Part shown: piece by piece, positions 42,912 to 51,765 of the stretch
Position numbering within the stretch: position 1 is the first letter of the stretch
Layout of the letters: every line of letters starts with the position of its first letter
DNA from: Chromatiales bacterium (ex Bugula neritina AB1)
Lineage (GTDB): Bacteria; Pseudomonadota; Gammaproteobacteria; Granulosicoccales; Granulosicoccaceae
Assembly: GCA_001730015.1 (NCBI GenBank)
Contig: MDLA01000131.1
Span: 1 to 51,820 of the forward strand
Reading direction: 5' to 3'
DNA length: 51,820 nt
Made by a program: the position numbers and the translations under genes
Notes under the pieces: generated by a model
What the model saw: only the letters and a program-made list of their open reading frames with translations
The model's database searches: none
What the model was told of the DNA's origin: nothing

Positions 42912-43757
42912 TTGAACCATAGCAATGCCTCTCTGAGGCTGCTGGCCTGCCAGTTGGCGGTGCCCGCGATGACCAGCGCCAGTGAACGCGACCGTCATTT
43001 GCAACGCAGCGCCGCATTGGTCGATGAAAAGCTCAGCGGGGATCATGCAGATATAGTGGTACTGCCCGAGCTTTCTTCAATTGATTATTCACGATCCGCG
43101 TTTTCTAATCTTGACGTTCTGGCGGAACCCGTTGACGGTTCGTCGTTCCAGGTGTGGAAGGAAGTGGCAGAGCGTCATCAGTGCTGGCTGGTCTACGGGT
43201 TTGCGCATAGAATTGATCAGAGCTATTCAATCGCTTCGGCAGCGATATCTCCGGATGGCGAGTTTGTCGGCTTATACAACAAGCTCCATCTTGCGCAATT
43301 TGGCGATTCCATGGAGAAAGAGTATTTCTCGGCCGGAAAGTCGCAACTGCTGGTATTGAATGTCGGCGATTTTAAGCTCGCAACCATAATATGCTATGAC
43401 ATTAGAATTCCCGAGCTTTGCCGGACACTGGCACTGCAGCACAATGTTGACGCTATTTTGCACATGGGGGCTTACGCGCGCGATCCTTCATTTGATAGCT
43501 GGCATCAGTTCGTGACGACACGGGCAATCGAAAATCAGCTGTATTTTTTGAGTTTGAATCGGGCGGGGCCGCATTTTGGTGATTCGGTATTCTGCAAGCC
43601 GTGGGTTGACTCGGAAAACCCGCCGTTTAAATTTGATGCACATGCAGAAGATCTGCAGTTCCTGACAATAGACCGGCGCACCATAGAGCGCGTGCGTGAG
43701 GAATATAGATTTCTTGGAGATCGGCTACCGACTTATGAATTGCCGGTTGTACCCTGA
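42912..43757 (+). CDS. Carbon-nitrogen hydrolase (nitrilase superfamily)
   Basis: 281 residues from TTG 42912 with AGGAGG (42901-42906) as ribosome binding site. The catalytic triad is intact: Glu53 (VVLPELSS), Lys124 (LYNKLHL), Cys161 (IICYDIRIPE). The second conserved Glu is also visible nearby. Substrate class could be an amide, a nitrile or a carbamoyl compound; an omega-amidase-like or N-carbamoyl-type activity seems likelier than a true nitrilase. It follows the two SnoaL-like genes in the same direction, so the three probably form an operon. Confidence 0.9.
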   Translation: MNHSNASLRLLACQLAVPAMTSASERDRHLQRSAALVDEKLSGDHADIVVLPELSSIDYSRSAFSNLDVLAEPVDGSSFQVWKEVAERHQCWLVYGFAHRIDQSYSIASAAISPDGEFVGLYNKLHLAQFGDSMEKEYFSAGKSQLLVLNVGDFKLATIICYDIRIPELCRTLALQHNVDAILHMGAYARDPSFDSWHQFVTTRAIENQLYFLSLNRAGPHFGDSVFCKPWVDSENPPFKFDAHAEDLQFLTIDRRTIERVREEYRFLGDRLPTYELPVVP

Positions 43758-43768
43758 TCTGTTGATGT

Positions 43769-44797
43769 TCACTGTACCCCCCAGGTGTCATTAATCCGGT
43801 AACCGGCGGGCCATGGATCATCGGGGTCGAGCATATGCTGATGTATTCCGGTTATCCAGCCGCGCCCGGATACTTCAGGGACTATGGCGGGTTTTTGCCC
43901 AACCCGGGTGGTTGCCACAATTTTTCCATCGAATGCAGAGTCTATAATAGAGCGAGCCTGCAGTGTTTGCCCTTCACGCAGAAGCCCTTTAGCATGCAGT
44001 ACCGCCATGCGCGCTGACAACGCAGTTCCAGTCGGTGAGCGATCTATCTTTCCCGGGTTTATCGTGCAGGCGGCGCGCGCAGCAAAGCCATTGCCTGCTT
44101 CCTGCAGCGGACCGGCAAACAGGCAAAAAGAAATATGATTCCAGTCTGCGTTTTGCGGGTGGGTGAATCCCAGCTGCTCGTTTGCGGCAGCAGTTATGCG
44201 GTTGCCAAGACGAGCGATATCACGTGCTTCCGCGGGAATGATTGCGAAGCCGAGTTCTGCGGCGTCGACAATTACAAAGCTGTCTCCGCCAAAGGCTGTA
44301 TCCACCTGCAGCGTGCCGAGCTCTGGAACCTCGAGTGCCGTGTTCAGTTTGTCTGCGAATGACGCTACATTGGTTAGCGTGATTCGAGTCGCCTTGCCGT
44401 TTGCACAGTCCGCTTTGACTTCAACCAGCCCTCCCGGTGCTTCCAGCAACAAAGTGGTAACCGGCTCGGTCATTGGTACGATACCGCTGTCGAGTAATAC
44501 TGTGGCTACGCAAATGCAGTTGGAACCGGACATCGGCGGTGTGTGTTCCGGTTCCATGATAATAAAAGCCGCATCAGCTTCTGGATGCACCGGTGGCACC
44601 AGCAGGTTAACGTGGCGGAAGACTCCGCCACGTGGCTCATTCAGAACGAATTGCCGAAGTGTTTCATCTTGCTCTATAAAGGTGCGCTGTTCCCACAGTG
44701 TGGCGCCTGGAGGCGGCGACACACCACCGACGATCACATCACCCACTTCACCTTCCGCATGACAAGAGACAACATGTATGGTTTTACTGCTGCGCAT
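43769..44797 (-). CDS. Proline-racemase-family protein with Ser/Thr replacing both catalytic cysteines
   Basis: 342 residues. The first catalytic site reads [11 protein letters not shown] (Ser90 where racemases have MCGH) and the second reads [14 protein letters not shown] (Thr256 where racemases have DRSPCGTGT). Trans-3-hydroxyproline dehydratases keep the first Cys and have Thr at the second, so this protein matches neither class completely. Family substrate-binding segments such as [14 protein letters not shown] are present. It may be a dehydratase or a different epimerase acting on a hydroxyproline-like compound. It converges with the nitrilase gene and sits 61 bases downstream of an alcohol dehydrogenase gene on the same strand. 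Confidence 0.88.
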   Translation of the reverse strand: MRSSKTIHVVSCHAEGEVGDVIVGGVSPPPGATLWEQRTFIEQDETLRQFVLNEPRGGVFRHVNLLVPPVHPEADAAFIIMEPEHTPPMSGSNCICVATVLLDSGIVPMTEPVTTLLLEAPGGLVEVKADCANGKATRITLTNVASFADKLNTALEVPELGTLQVDTAFGGDSFVIVDAAELGFAIIPAEARDIARLGNRITAAANEQLGFTHPQNADWNHISFCLFAGPLQEAGNGFAARAACTINPGKIDRSPTGTALSARMAVLHAKGLLREGQTLQARSIIDSAFDGKIVATTRVGQKPAIVPEVSGRGWITGIHQHMLDPDDPWPAGYRINDTWGVQ

Positions 44798-44858
44798 AAA
44801 GCTGGATCACCCGGTGTGTATATAGGATTGAAGCGTTGCAAACAGGAAATACGGTTTG

Positions 44859-45944
44859 TCAGTTATAGACAATCACACCGCGCGCATTAACGCCACTTTC
44901 GAGATCATCAAATGCGCTAACGGCATCATCTATAGAGTAGGTTTTTGTTATCAGTCGATCCAGATCCAGCTGACCGCGCTGATACAAATTCAGGTAGCGC
45001 GGGAAATCGATATTGAAATTGCAACTGCCGTACATGCAGCCCTTGATGGTTTTCGACATCAGCGGCATCACCATCGAGTTAATGGCAAATTTATCGGACT
45101 GGCTGCCTACACCCACCAGTACCGCCATACCGTTTTTGCGAACACTCTTAACACAGGCCTCAACCAGCTTACCGTTTCCGACCACTTCGAACGCATAGTC
45201 AGCGCCGATACCGTTAGTCAGGCCATAGATTTCCTTTACCGCATTGCCGCCTGGTGTGATGGTATCGGTTGCGCCAAACTGCCTGGCCATCTCCATCTTC
45301 TCTGTGCTGAGATCAACGGCGATAATCCGACTGGCCCCGGCAATTCTTGCACCTTGAACCACGTTCAGGCCGACGCCGCCGCAACCGAATACAGCGACGG
45401 TTGAACCGGGTTCGACTTTGGCGGTCTTGATCACCGCACCAACGCCGGTGGTCACACCACAGCCAACCAGAGCGGCCGCTTTGAAATCGAAGGATTTGTC
45501 GATAGAGACAACGCAAACCGATGGAACCACCGCGTACTCAGCCATATTACCAAGGTAGGTCATAACCGCCACTTGCTCGCCATTGCGCGATACCCGACTG
45601 GTGCCGTCGAGCAGCATGCCGTCGGGTTTGGTCACGGTGCATAAATAGGGTTCATGATTTTCGCAATAGAAGCACTCGCCGCAATTGGGTACGAATGACA
45701 TGGCGACATGATCACCGACAGCCACGTTGCTAACCCCTTCACCAATCTGCTCGACCACACCGGCACCCTCGTGGCCGATAACGGTGGGGTAAACCCAGGG
45801 AATAGTGCCGTTAATTAGAGAGAGATCCGAATGGCAGATACCAGTGGCTTTCATGCGCACCAGTACTTCGCCATATTCTGGTTCGGCGAGATCGACGTTT
45901 TGAACGGAATAATTGTCGACTGCATCGACGACGACAGCTTTCAT
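44859..45944 (-). CDS. Zinc-dependent alcohol dehydrogenase, class III-like (AdhC group)
   Basis: 361 residues. Catalytic-zinc segment ATGICHSDLSL with GHEGAGVVE, a four-cysteine structural loop (NCGECFYCENHEPYLC), and Rossmann GCGGVGLNVVQGA. The substrate pocket is not glutathione-specific by eye, so S-hydroxymethylglutathione oxidation cannot be claimed. GGAG lies just upstream of the start on the minus strand (45954-45951). It is divergent from the TPP enzyme gene across 180 bases. The likely job is oxidation of an alcohol or reduction of an aldehyde produced by the TPP-dependent decarboxylase. Confidence 0.9.
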   Translation of the reverse strand: MKAVVVDAVDNYSVQNVDLAEPEYGEVLVRMKATGICHSDLSLINGTIPWVYPTVIGHEGAGVVEQIGEGVSNVAVGDHVAMSFVPNCGECFYCENHEPYLCTVTKPDGMLLDGTSRVSRNGEQVAVMTYLGNMAEYAVVPSVCVVSIDKSFDFKAAALVGCGVTTGVGAVIKTAKVEPGSTVAVFGCGGVGLNVVQGARIAGASRIIAVDLSTEKMEMARQFGATDTITPGGNAVKEIYGLTNGIGADYAFEVVGNGKLVEACVKSVRKNGMAVLVGVGSQSDKFAINSMVMPLMSKTIKGCMYGSCNFNIDFPRYLNLYQRGQLDLDRLITKTYSIDDAVSAFDDLESGVNARGVIVYN

Positions 45945-46124
45945 GGGATTCTCCGGGTGGTATAATTTACCTTACCACAAGTAACAACGAATCCGGATTT
46001 TTCAGGGCTGGCCGCTCAGCCCGCAGCTCTCACCCGGAAAAATAAACCGGGGATTGTCAAACACAAAAAAAGCCGTCATTGTGACCTCTGATAGTTTCAT
46101 GTTGAAATCTGAGGCAGGGATAAA

Positions 46125-47774
46125 ATGGCGCAGTTAACGGGGCGGGAGATTTTTTTATCGATCCTGCTCGATGAAGGTATCGACTATTTATTTGGCAATC
46201 CGGGTACCACCGAGTTACCCATTATGGCAGCTCTGCCGGAGTTACCTCAACTCAACTATGTGCTGGGTCTGCAGGAGTCAGTCGTTGTTGCAATGGCTGA
46301 CGGCTATAGTCGCGCATCGGGCAGGCTCACCGCGTGCAACGTGCATGTTGCGCCCGGGCTAGGCAATGCCATGGGGGCAATCTACAACGCACACTGGGTC
46401 GGTTCGCCGCTTATTATAACGGCCGGTCAACAGGAGCAGGGGCATGGATTAACCGAGCCACTATTGTATGCGCCACTACCACCGATGGTAGATTCGCTGG
46501 TGAAGTGGTCAACTGAGGTAACCCGCCTTGAGGATCTGCCTCGAATTTTGCGTCGAGCGGCAAAGGTCGCAATGTCACCGCCGACCGGACCAGTTTTTAT
46601 ATCGCTGCCCGGCGATATACTCAATGCGACAGCGGAGATCGAGACCGGCCGATCAACTCGTGTAGATGCGGTGGTGCGTCCGTCGGATACGGCGATTCAC
46701 TCATTGGCTGAGAGACTGGCTCGGGCAGAAAAGCCTGCGATCATCGCCGGGCACGAACTCGCGACCAGCCGCAGTCTCGACGAGGCAGCCGCACTTGCTA
46801 CACTGCTTGGCGTGCCGGTATACCAGCAAACTGTTGTTGATGGTGCCCATTTTTATTCGCTGCACGATTGTTATATAGGTGGCTTGTCACGTGACCAGAA
46901 AAAGGTACACGCCATTCTGGAAGACTATGACACCTTGCTGTTTTTAGGCTCAGATGTCCTGCGAATGTCGGTCTATAGCGAGATTGATCCGCTGCCTGCC
47001 GGTATACAGGTATTGCAAATTGCTGAGAGAGCGCATGAACTGGGGAAAAACTACCCTGCCGATGTAGCAATTAATGCACACCCGGGGGAAACGCTGCGCG
47101 CACTTCTTCCGGTAGTTGAAAAACTTGTCGACCCCGGCCGTGTCGCAGCGGGTATAGCATCGCTAAAAACCGATAACTGGAGCACCCGACGCGAGGCCTT
47201 GCAGAATAAACTGGAAGCGCTTAGATCAGGGCATCCGATCAATGGTGATTATCTAATGCGGCAGCTGGCTCGCGTACTGCCGGATAACGCCGTACTGGTC
47301 GATGAAGGTCTCACCGCCAGCCGGTACCTTCCAGATCTGGTGCCGTATCGTGATAGCAAATCCTATTTCGGTCTGGCCAGTGGAGGCATTGGCTTTGCCG
47401 TGGCAGGTGTGGTGGGGATGCAACTGGCACAACCGGAGCGGCCACACGTAGCGGTAATTGGCGATGGCAGTAGTCTCTATGGGATACAAGCGCTTTGGAC
47501 AGCCGCGCATCTAAAGCTGCCCATCACCTATGTGATCGCCAACAACCGGGGATATAGAATTCTAAAGCAGCGGGTTCAGGCATATCACGGTACACAGCAA
47601 TTTATTGGAATGGATTTTGACGATCCCTTAATTGACTTCGTGAAGCTGGCGGAATCAATGGGAGTGACCGCGTACCGGGTAGAAAAAGCCGAAGAGCTGG
47701 AACACGCACTCGCCAGTGCTATTGCATCAGGCGATACCGTGTTGCTTGATGTGCAGATTGATAAAGCGCTGTGA
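46125..47774 (+). CDS. TPP-dependent decarboxylase, benzoylformate decarboxylase-like
   Basis: 549 residues. Catalytic Glu51 (LQESVVVAMADGYSR), His74 in NVHVAPGLGNAMGA (matching His70 of Pseudomonas putida benzoylformate decarboxylase from memory), and the TPP/Mg site GDGSSLYGIQALWTAAHLKLPITYVIANN near residue 445. His281 of the P. putida enzyme appears to be replaced (LRMSVYSEIDP). Acetolactate-synthase-type activity is less likely because the FAD-region signatures are absent. It should decarboxylate a 2-keto acid to an aldehyde. Divergent from the alcohol dehydrogenase, which could handle the aldehyde. Confidence 0.88.
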   Translation: MAQLTGREIFLSILLDEGIDYLFGNPGTTELPIMAALPELPQLNYVLGLQESVVVAMADGYSRASGRLTACNVHVAPGLGNAMGAIYNAHWVGSPLIITAGQQEQGHGLTEPLLYAPLPPMVDSLVKWSTEVTRLEDLPRILRRAAKVAMSPPTGPVFISLPGDILNATAEIETGRSTRVDAVVRPSDTAIHSLAERLARAEKPAIIAGHELATSRSLDEAAALATLLGVPVYQQTVVDGAHFYSLHDCYIGGLSRDQKKVHAILEDYDTLLFLGSDVLRMSVYSEIDPLPAGIQVLQIAERAHELGKNYPADVAINAHPGETLRALLPVVEKLVDPGRVAAGIASLKTDNWSTRREALQNKLEALRSGHPINGDYLMRQLARVLPDNAVLVDEGLTASRYLPDLVPYRDSKSYFGLASGGIGFAVAGVVGMQLAQPERPHVAVIGDGSSLYGIQALWTAAHLKLPITYVIANNRGYRILKQRVQAYHGTQQFIGMDFDDPLIDFVKLAESMGVTAYRVEKAEELEHALASAIASGDTVLLDVQIDKAL

Positions 47775-47798
47775 AGGGAAGGTTGCGATTCCGCTTTG

Positions 47799-48281
47799 TT
47801 AAAGCTCGGCGCCCGATTTGACCGGGCGATTTGCAAAACTCTGCTGAGGAACACCGCGATTTAACGACATATGAGAATGGATGCAAAGCCAGTTGTCTAA
47901 ACGCTTTTGAAATATCATAGTAGCGCGGCCCGGCCGATCGAATACGCTGTTGTCCTGGTGGTAGCCGGTACTTGTCCAGGGAGCAATAACAGTAGCCATG
48001 CTCGCATCTTCTGATATCAGGATTTTAGTCTGTTCCAGATTAAACTCGAAATCCGTGGTTTTCGGCCAGACATTATCCCACTGGCTGCGAACCCATTCGT
48101 CAAGGCTGGCGATGACATCCTCATGAGTTCCAAATGCAATAACATTGGTGTGAAAAAGAGGGCGTGCTGATTCGTAGTCAACCTCACGGACGTACGATGC
48201 GAATGTTTGCAGCCATTCGGTAAAGAGTGTTGTATTGTGGGTGTCTGCGCAGGGAAGCGGGTGTTGGTTCTCGGGTGCCAT
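47799..48281 (-). CDS. NTF2-like (SnoaL/DUF4440-type) protein
   Basis: 160 residues. LFTEWLQTFASYVREVDYESARPLFHTNVIAFGTHEDV and GRATMIFQKRLDNWLCIHSHMSLNR are typical of stress-type or catabolic NTF2 proteins with a one-domain cone fold. It is more like DUF4440/ketosteroid-isomerase relatives than the SnoaL-like pair at 41.3-42.9 kb. It converges on the TPP enzyme gene with a 24-base gap. No catalytic residues can be named with confidence. It may assist the same pathway or be independent. Confidence 0.8.
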   Translation of the reverse strand: MAPENQHPLPCADTHNTTLFTEWLQTFASYVREVDYESARPLFHTNVIAFGTHEDVIASLDEWVRSQWDNVWPKTTDFEFNLEQTKILISEDASMATVIAPWTSTGYHQDNSVFDRPGRATMIFQKRLDNWLCIHSHMSLNRGVPQQSFANRPVKSGAEL

Positions 48282-48445
48282 TGGTTGGTTTTAGTGCGAA
48301 GTGCACTCCTCTTAATTGAATTACTTTTGTTTGTACCCCGGAAAGATGGGCATCTCAGTGGAATTCTATGGTGACCACAATGGGTAGTGTCTGTCAAGAA
48401 ACAATAAAAACATAGTGCAAAGATATGAGAGCGCAGGGGCAAGGG

Positions 48446-48504
48446 TTCGAAACTGAAGTATTGTAAGCCCTGGTGTTGTACAAAGTTTCGAGTCCAGGGG
48501 CTTA
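48446..48504 (+). other. Interleaved stems with pseudoknot topology in a gene-poor region
   Basis: TCGAAACT (48447-48454) pairs with AGTTTCGA (48484-48491), and TAAGCCCTGG (48464-48473) pairs with CCAGGGGCTTA (48494-48504) with one bulge. The order is a-b-a'-b'. A TTCGAGTCC stretch resembles a tRNA T-loop but no complete tRNA is there. The 711-base region 48282-48992 otherwise shows no gene; a 12-base direct repeat (TGGCAATGAATT twice) occurs near 48680-48705. Confidence 0.4.
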
Positions 48505-48992
48505 TAGAGCAGTATAAAAAGTGCTGCACGGAGTATTTTCTGATTTGAGCCTGATCATTCTTAAGTGATATTCAGGAAAAACGAGTACATTGTTTTAGAT
48601 GCTGCTATAGAAGCAGCGCAGCGGTTCCGGGTCGGAATTTTATGTAGCACCAGGGTAATGCAATAAGCACCTGTTTGGCAATGAATTGGCAATGAATTGG
48701 CCTTGATGGTGTTGGAATTATCCGTTTCAATTAGATTTCCTGGGGCTGTTGGTCGTATACGGTGTTTACCTCCCGGGTTGTTTTTATAATATTCGTATTT
48801 TTGAAAATTAAAATGGGACTCCGGTTAAAGAAAGAGCAAGAAAGTGCGGTTAAAGCGCAATAAATGTCCGCGGAATCACAACAATCTCTATGGCCGCGAA
48901 CGATAAAAATGAAACTGTAATTTCTGAAATCAAGGAGGGGTTTTACCGCTCCGTCCAGGATTAATGGAACGGATCTAATGCAATGACAGCGG

Positions 48993-49256
48993 TTACATGC
49001 CAATCCAATCCAGTGAAGATGGATCTATTTTTTTGCAAACACCAAGCAGGTGCATGGCATTGGTTTTAGAGCAAAGGCCAACTCCTATTTCCTCACTAAT
49101 TACGGATAGAAGATCACTAAAAACTTCTGTTTCACCTTGCAATGTGAACTTACCGTCTTTCGGTTGGGAACACATAATCAAATAGTGAACGTTTTCTGGA
49201 GGACCGTAGATGCTCATTAAAGCTGAATACTGTGCTCTTGAAACTATGACTTTCAT
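48993..49256 (-). CDS. Small hypothetical protein
   Basis: 87 residues on the minus strand, preceded by AGGGAAAACC. The sequence has a plausible alternation of hydrophobic and polar residues and four cysteines, and no membrane segment or signal peptide. Local base composition is lower in GC than most of the window and coding density falls here, so this could be recently acquired DNA. The family is not known to me. Flanked by non-coding stretches on both sides; between 49257 and 49731 I see no convincing gene, only weak minus- and plus-strand frames at 49384-49726. Confidence 0.5.
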   Translation of the reverse strand: MKVIVSRAQYSALMSIYGPPENVHYLIMCSQPKDGKFTLQGETEVFSDLLSVISEEIGVGLCSKTNAMHLLGVCKKIDPSSLDWIGM

Positions 49257-49731
49257 GGTTTTCCCTGTGTTTGCAATTTATTTTACTGTTATCCTAAATC
49301 ATGATTTTGGTGTTTTTGCATACAAGGCAGTCACTGTCCTTCACAGGTCACCGCATTAGAAGGGCAGGCGTTAGAAAAACCGTTTAGGTTAAGTCGTTTT
49401 CAGGACAGACTGTGTATAAAAAGTCAGCGTAGCAATTTATGTCGGATTTGCGACAATAGGAAAATAGAGGTGGGTTAGTTTTGCAGATGGGAGCGCAGAG
49501 AGCACCATTAGACAAAAAATATGATTTTTCTTGTGTTGTGGTGATCACCACAGGTACTGCAAGCCATGCCATGGTAGTGACGGTTCGGATTTTCGTAATA
49601 AACGGGGTAACCTGTCCTTTCCATATAGAATTCAAAATCCGGAATACTAATTCCGGCGTCTGGTTGCTTGCTGTATCTGTGTTTGTGCGCGGCGATAGTA
49701 ACTGGCAGTACTCAAAGGGGAGCTAAGAAAT

Positions 49732-50829
49732 TTGATTGATGTATTGGTGGTTGGTGCTGGTGTATCCGGCCTGACAGCGGCTGTACAGTGTCGTGCAGCC
49801 GGGTATCAGGTTATGGTCGTGGAGGACATGGAATCCATTGGCGGACGGGTGAAATCTGCGACAATTGATGGGGACTATGTGGGCGATCTCGGCCCTAGCT
49901 GGGTCTGGCCGCCCTGGCAACCCGTGGCTGCCCGCTGGATTGCGGATCTGGGTATTGAAATGTTTCCGCAATTTGAAGAAGGTACGGGGTTACTGGATTT
50001 TCCCGGGCAGGTTGAGAGACATCCGTTGCCGGGTCAGCATGGCATTGCCCGTCTGACCGGTGGGCCACAATCTATAGTTGGTAAATTATCGGAGCGGCTT
50101 GGAGATAGAGTGATCAGGTGTGGCGTGTCAGCGCAGACGCTTGTAAAACTGTCGAACGGTATTGAGGTTCATCTGCAAACGCTAACGGATAAGCCGGACA
50201 CGAGAAACCAAAACGACAGTATTGTGCAGGCTCGTCACGTCATTGTGGCTGTGCCAGTGCGTGTTGCGCTCGAGACAATTCAGTTTGAACCTGGCTTACC
50301 ACCGGATTTTCGCAGGCAAATGGCGGAAACGCCAACCTGGATGGCCACTCAGGCTAAGGTGGTCGTGCATTACCCGAAGGCTTTTTGGCGTGAAGACGGT
50401 TTGTCTGGTCGGGTTGCAAGCCGGGTAGGTCCGTTGGTTGAGATACACGATCATTGCGGCAGCGATGGATCACCAGCCGCTTTGTTCGGTTTTATGGGTT
50501 TGACACTTGAACAGCGCCAGAAACACCGCGATGCTTTGCCATCACTGATCATCGAGCAATTGCGGCGTTGCTTCGGCGAACAGGCAACCACGCCAACTTA
50601 CTTGTGGATCGAAGATTGGGCGCTGACGCGGTCTGTTTGCTCGGCAACTGATTGCAATGGTGAGGCGCAGCACCCAGAAGTGCGACCAGCCGCTTTGCGG
50701 CAAGCGTTGCTGGGCGGGAAGGTACATTTTGCAACCGCTGAGCTTGCGACTGAAAGCCCGGGGCTGATCAACGGTGCGCTAGTTGCCGGTGAGGCAGCGG
50801 CGGAGGCTGTGTTGAAAAGCAGAAATTAG
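49732..50829 (+). CDS. Flavin-containing amine oxidase
   Basis: 365 residues from TTG 49732, with GGGGAGC (49718-49724) upstream. FAD-binding GAGVSG at 8-13 and GGRV at 37-40 open the monoamine-oxidase-type fold; VIVAVPVRVALETIQFEPGLP is the substrate-domain strand, and the C-terminal GLINGALVAGEAAAEAVL matches the family's second FAD contact. At 365 residues it is about 80 shorter than typical amine oxidases. The substrate could be an amine or a protoporphyrinogen-like molecule. No partner genes are adjacent. Confidence 0.88.
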   Translation: MIDVLVVGAGVSGLTAAVQCRAAGYQVMVVEDMESIGGRVKSATIDGDYVGDLGPSWVWPPWQPVAARWIADLGIEMFPQFEEGTGLLDFPGQVERHPLPGQHGIARLTGGPQSIVGKLSERLGDRVIRCGVSAQTLVKLSNGIEVHLQTLTDKPDTRNQNDSIVQARHVIVAVPVRVALETIQFEPGLPPDFRRQMAETPTWMATQAKVVVHYPKAFWREDGLSGRVASRVGPLVEIHDHCGSDGSPAALFGFMGLTLEQRQKHRDALPSLIIEQLRRCFGEQATTPTYLWIEDWALTRSVCSATDCNGEAQHPEVRPAALRQALLGGKVHFATAELATESPGLINGALVAGEAAAEAVLKSRN

Positions 50830-51054
50830 CCAGTGCCGGAAAGCAGGTATTAGGGACAAACCACACTGGGTGCATCAGATTGCCGAGCACTGGTCGCATA
50901 CATGCGAACCAGTTATTGAACGGAACCATTCAAGTATGAAAAAAATGACGTATGAAAGGCCGGATGTGAATTTCGTCTTTGTTAAAAATCGCCTTGCGCA
51001 TTTGTGATCAATTATATAACCCGTGGTGATTCTCTGTTGCCGGCATTATTAAAT

Positions 51055-51630
51055 TCAAGCCTGAGATTCTTTTATGTAGATGCAATTGTTGCGCAAGCTT
51101 CCATCAGGCGCTTGCTCGGCATTGTAGTTGATTTCCTCTAGCGTAAAACCACAGCGCTGGGCCACCGCTCTGGATCTCAGGTTCTGCTCATCAGTGATGA
51201 GTTCCACTCTCCTTATACCAGGCTCTGCGAGAGCCCGGTTTGTAATGGCATTCACGCCTTCGGTTGCGAATCCTTTTCCAGTTGCACTGCTTCTAACCCA
51301 ATAGCCAACTTCTGTTTTACGCATTGTCAGGTTTGTGCGGTGGAGGCCTATTGATGCGACTATTCGGCCAGTGTTTTTTTCAATGGCCAGATACGGTAGA
51401 TCTGTACGCAACGCGAAGTTCTCTTTGGCTTGTAGGCACCGGATTTCTGCCGATTGTAGTGTCTGCTCTTCCGCTACCCAGGGCAGAAACCAGAGGTTTT
51501 TGCGAAGCTCGTTGATTGATTCAACGAGTGCATTGTGTAGTTGAGGTGCGTCGTCGACACGGAACGAGCGGAGAATTAATCGCGGGGTATCTATAGATGA
51601 GGGAATAGAAATATGTATGGGTTCCGTCAT
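51055..51630 (-). CDS. GNAT-family acetyltransferase (RimJ/RimL type)
   Basis: 191 residues. IDTPRLILRSFRVDDAPQLHNALVES is the N-terminal signature of RimJ/RimL-like enzymes; the acetyl-CoA loop is WVRSSATGKGFATEGVNAI, and RRVELITDEQNLRSRAVAQRCGFTLE is the C-terminal motif. It could acetylate a ribosomal protein N-terminus or an aminoglycoside-like or amino-acid substrate. It is monocistronic in appearance. The intergenic stretch 50830-51054 shows no gene. Confidence 0.9.
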   Translation of the reverse strand: MTEPIHISIPSSIDTPRLILRSFRVDDAPQLHNALVESINELRKNLWFLPWVAEEQTLQSAEIRCLQAKENFALRTDLPYLAIEKNTGRIVASIGLHRTNLTMRKTEVGYWVRSSATGKGFATEGVNAITNRALAEPGIRRVELITDEQNLRSRAVAQRCGFTLEEINYNAEQAPDGSLRNNCIYIKESQA

Positions 51631-51715
51631 TCAGGGGGGCTCTAGACATCGATCGTGAAAGCTAATGGAGGGTTGTAGATCTTTGCACATTCTAGCGTAG
51701 TAGGGTGTGGTGAGA

Positions 51716-51765
51716 GGTACGAACCGCACCAATGAGTATTTTGTCTAGATGGTGCGGTTCGCACC
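51716..51765. repeat. REP-like palindrome with 16-bp arms
   Basis: GGTACGAACCGCACCA (51716-51731) is inverted at 51750-51765 (TGGTGCGGTTCGCACC) with a single mismatch; the inner 12 bp are perfect. The spacer is 18 bases. It lies upstream of the minus-strand GNAT gene and is not followed by a T-run, so it is unlike a terminator. REP-like palindromes of the type GGTGCGGTTCGCACC occur in other bacteria. Nothing else is seen up to the window's right edge. Confidence 0.65.

Noticed and set aside
44163..44762. 199-residue plus-strand frame inside the proline-racemase-family gene
   Set aside because: Serine- and alanine-rich antisense reading of a gene with recognisable family motifs on the minus strand.
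46020..46124. A-rich tract and possible promoter elements upstream of the TPP enzyme
   Set aside because: AAAAAAA and AT-rich words occur, but no clear -35/-10 pair or inverted repeat could be defined.
48484..48512. tRNA-like T-loop (TTCGAGTCC)
   Set aside because: No acceptor, D or anticodon stem can be built around it, and no CCA end is present.
49384..49726. Overlapping short frames on both strands in the gene-poor region
   Set aside because: No ribosome binding sites of note and no family-like sequence; they overlap one another on opposite strands.
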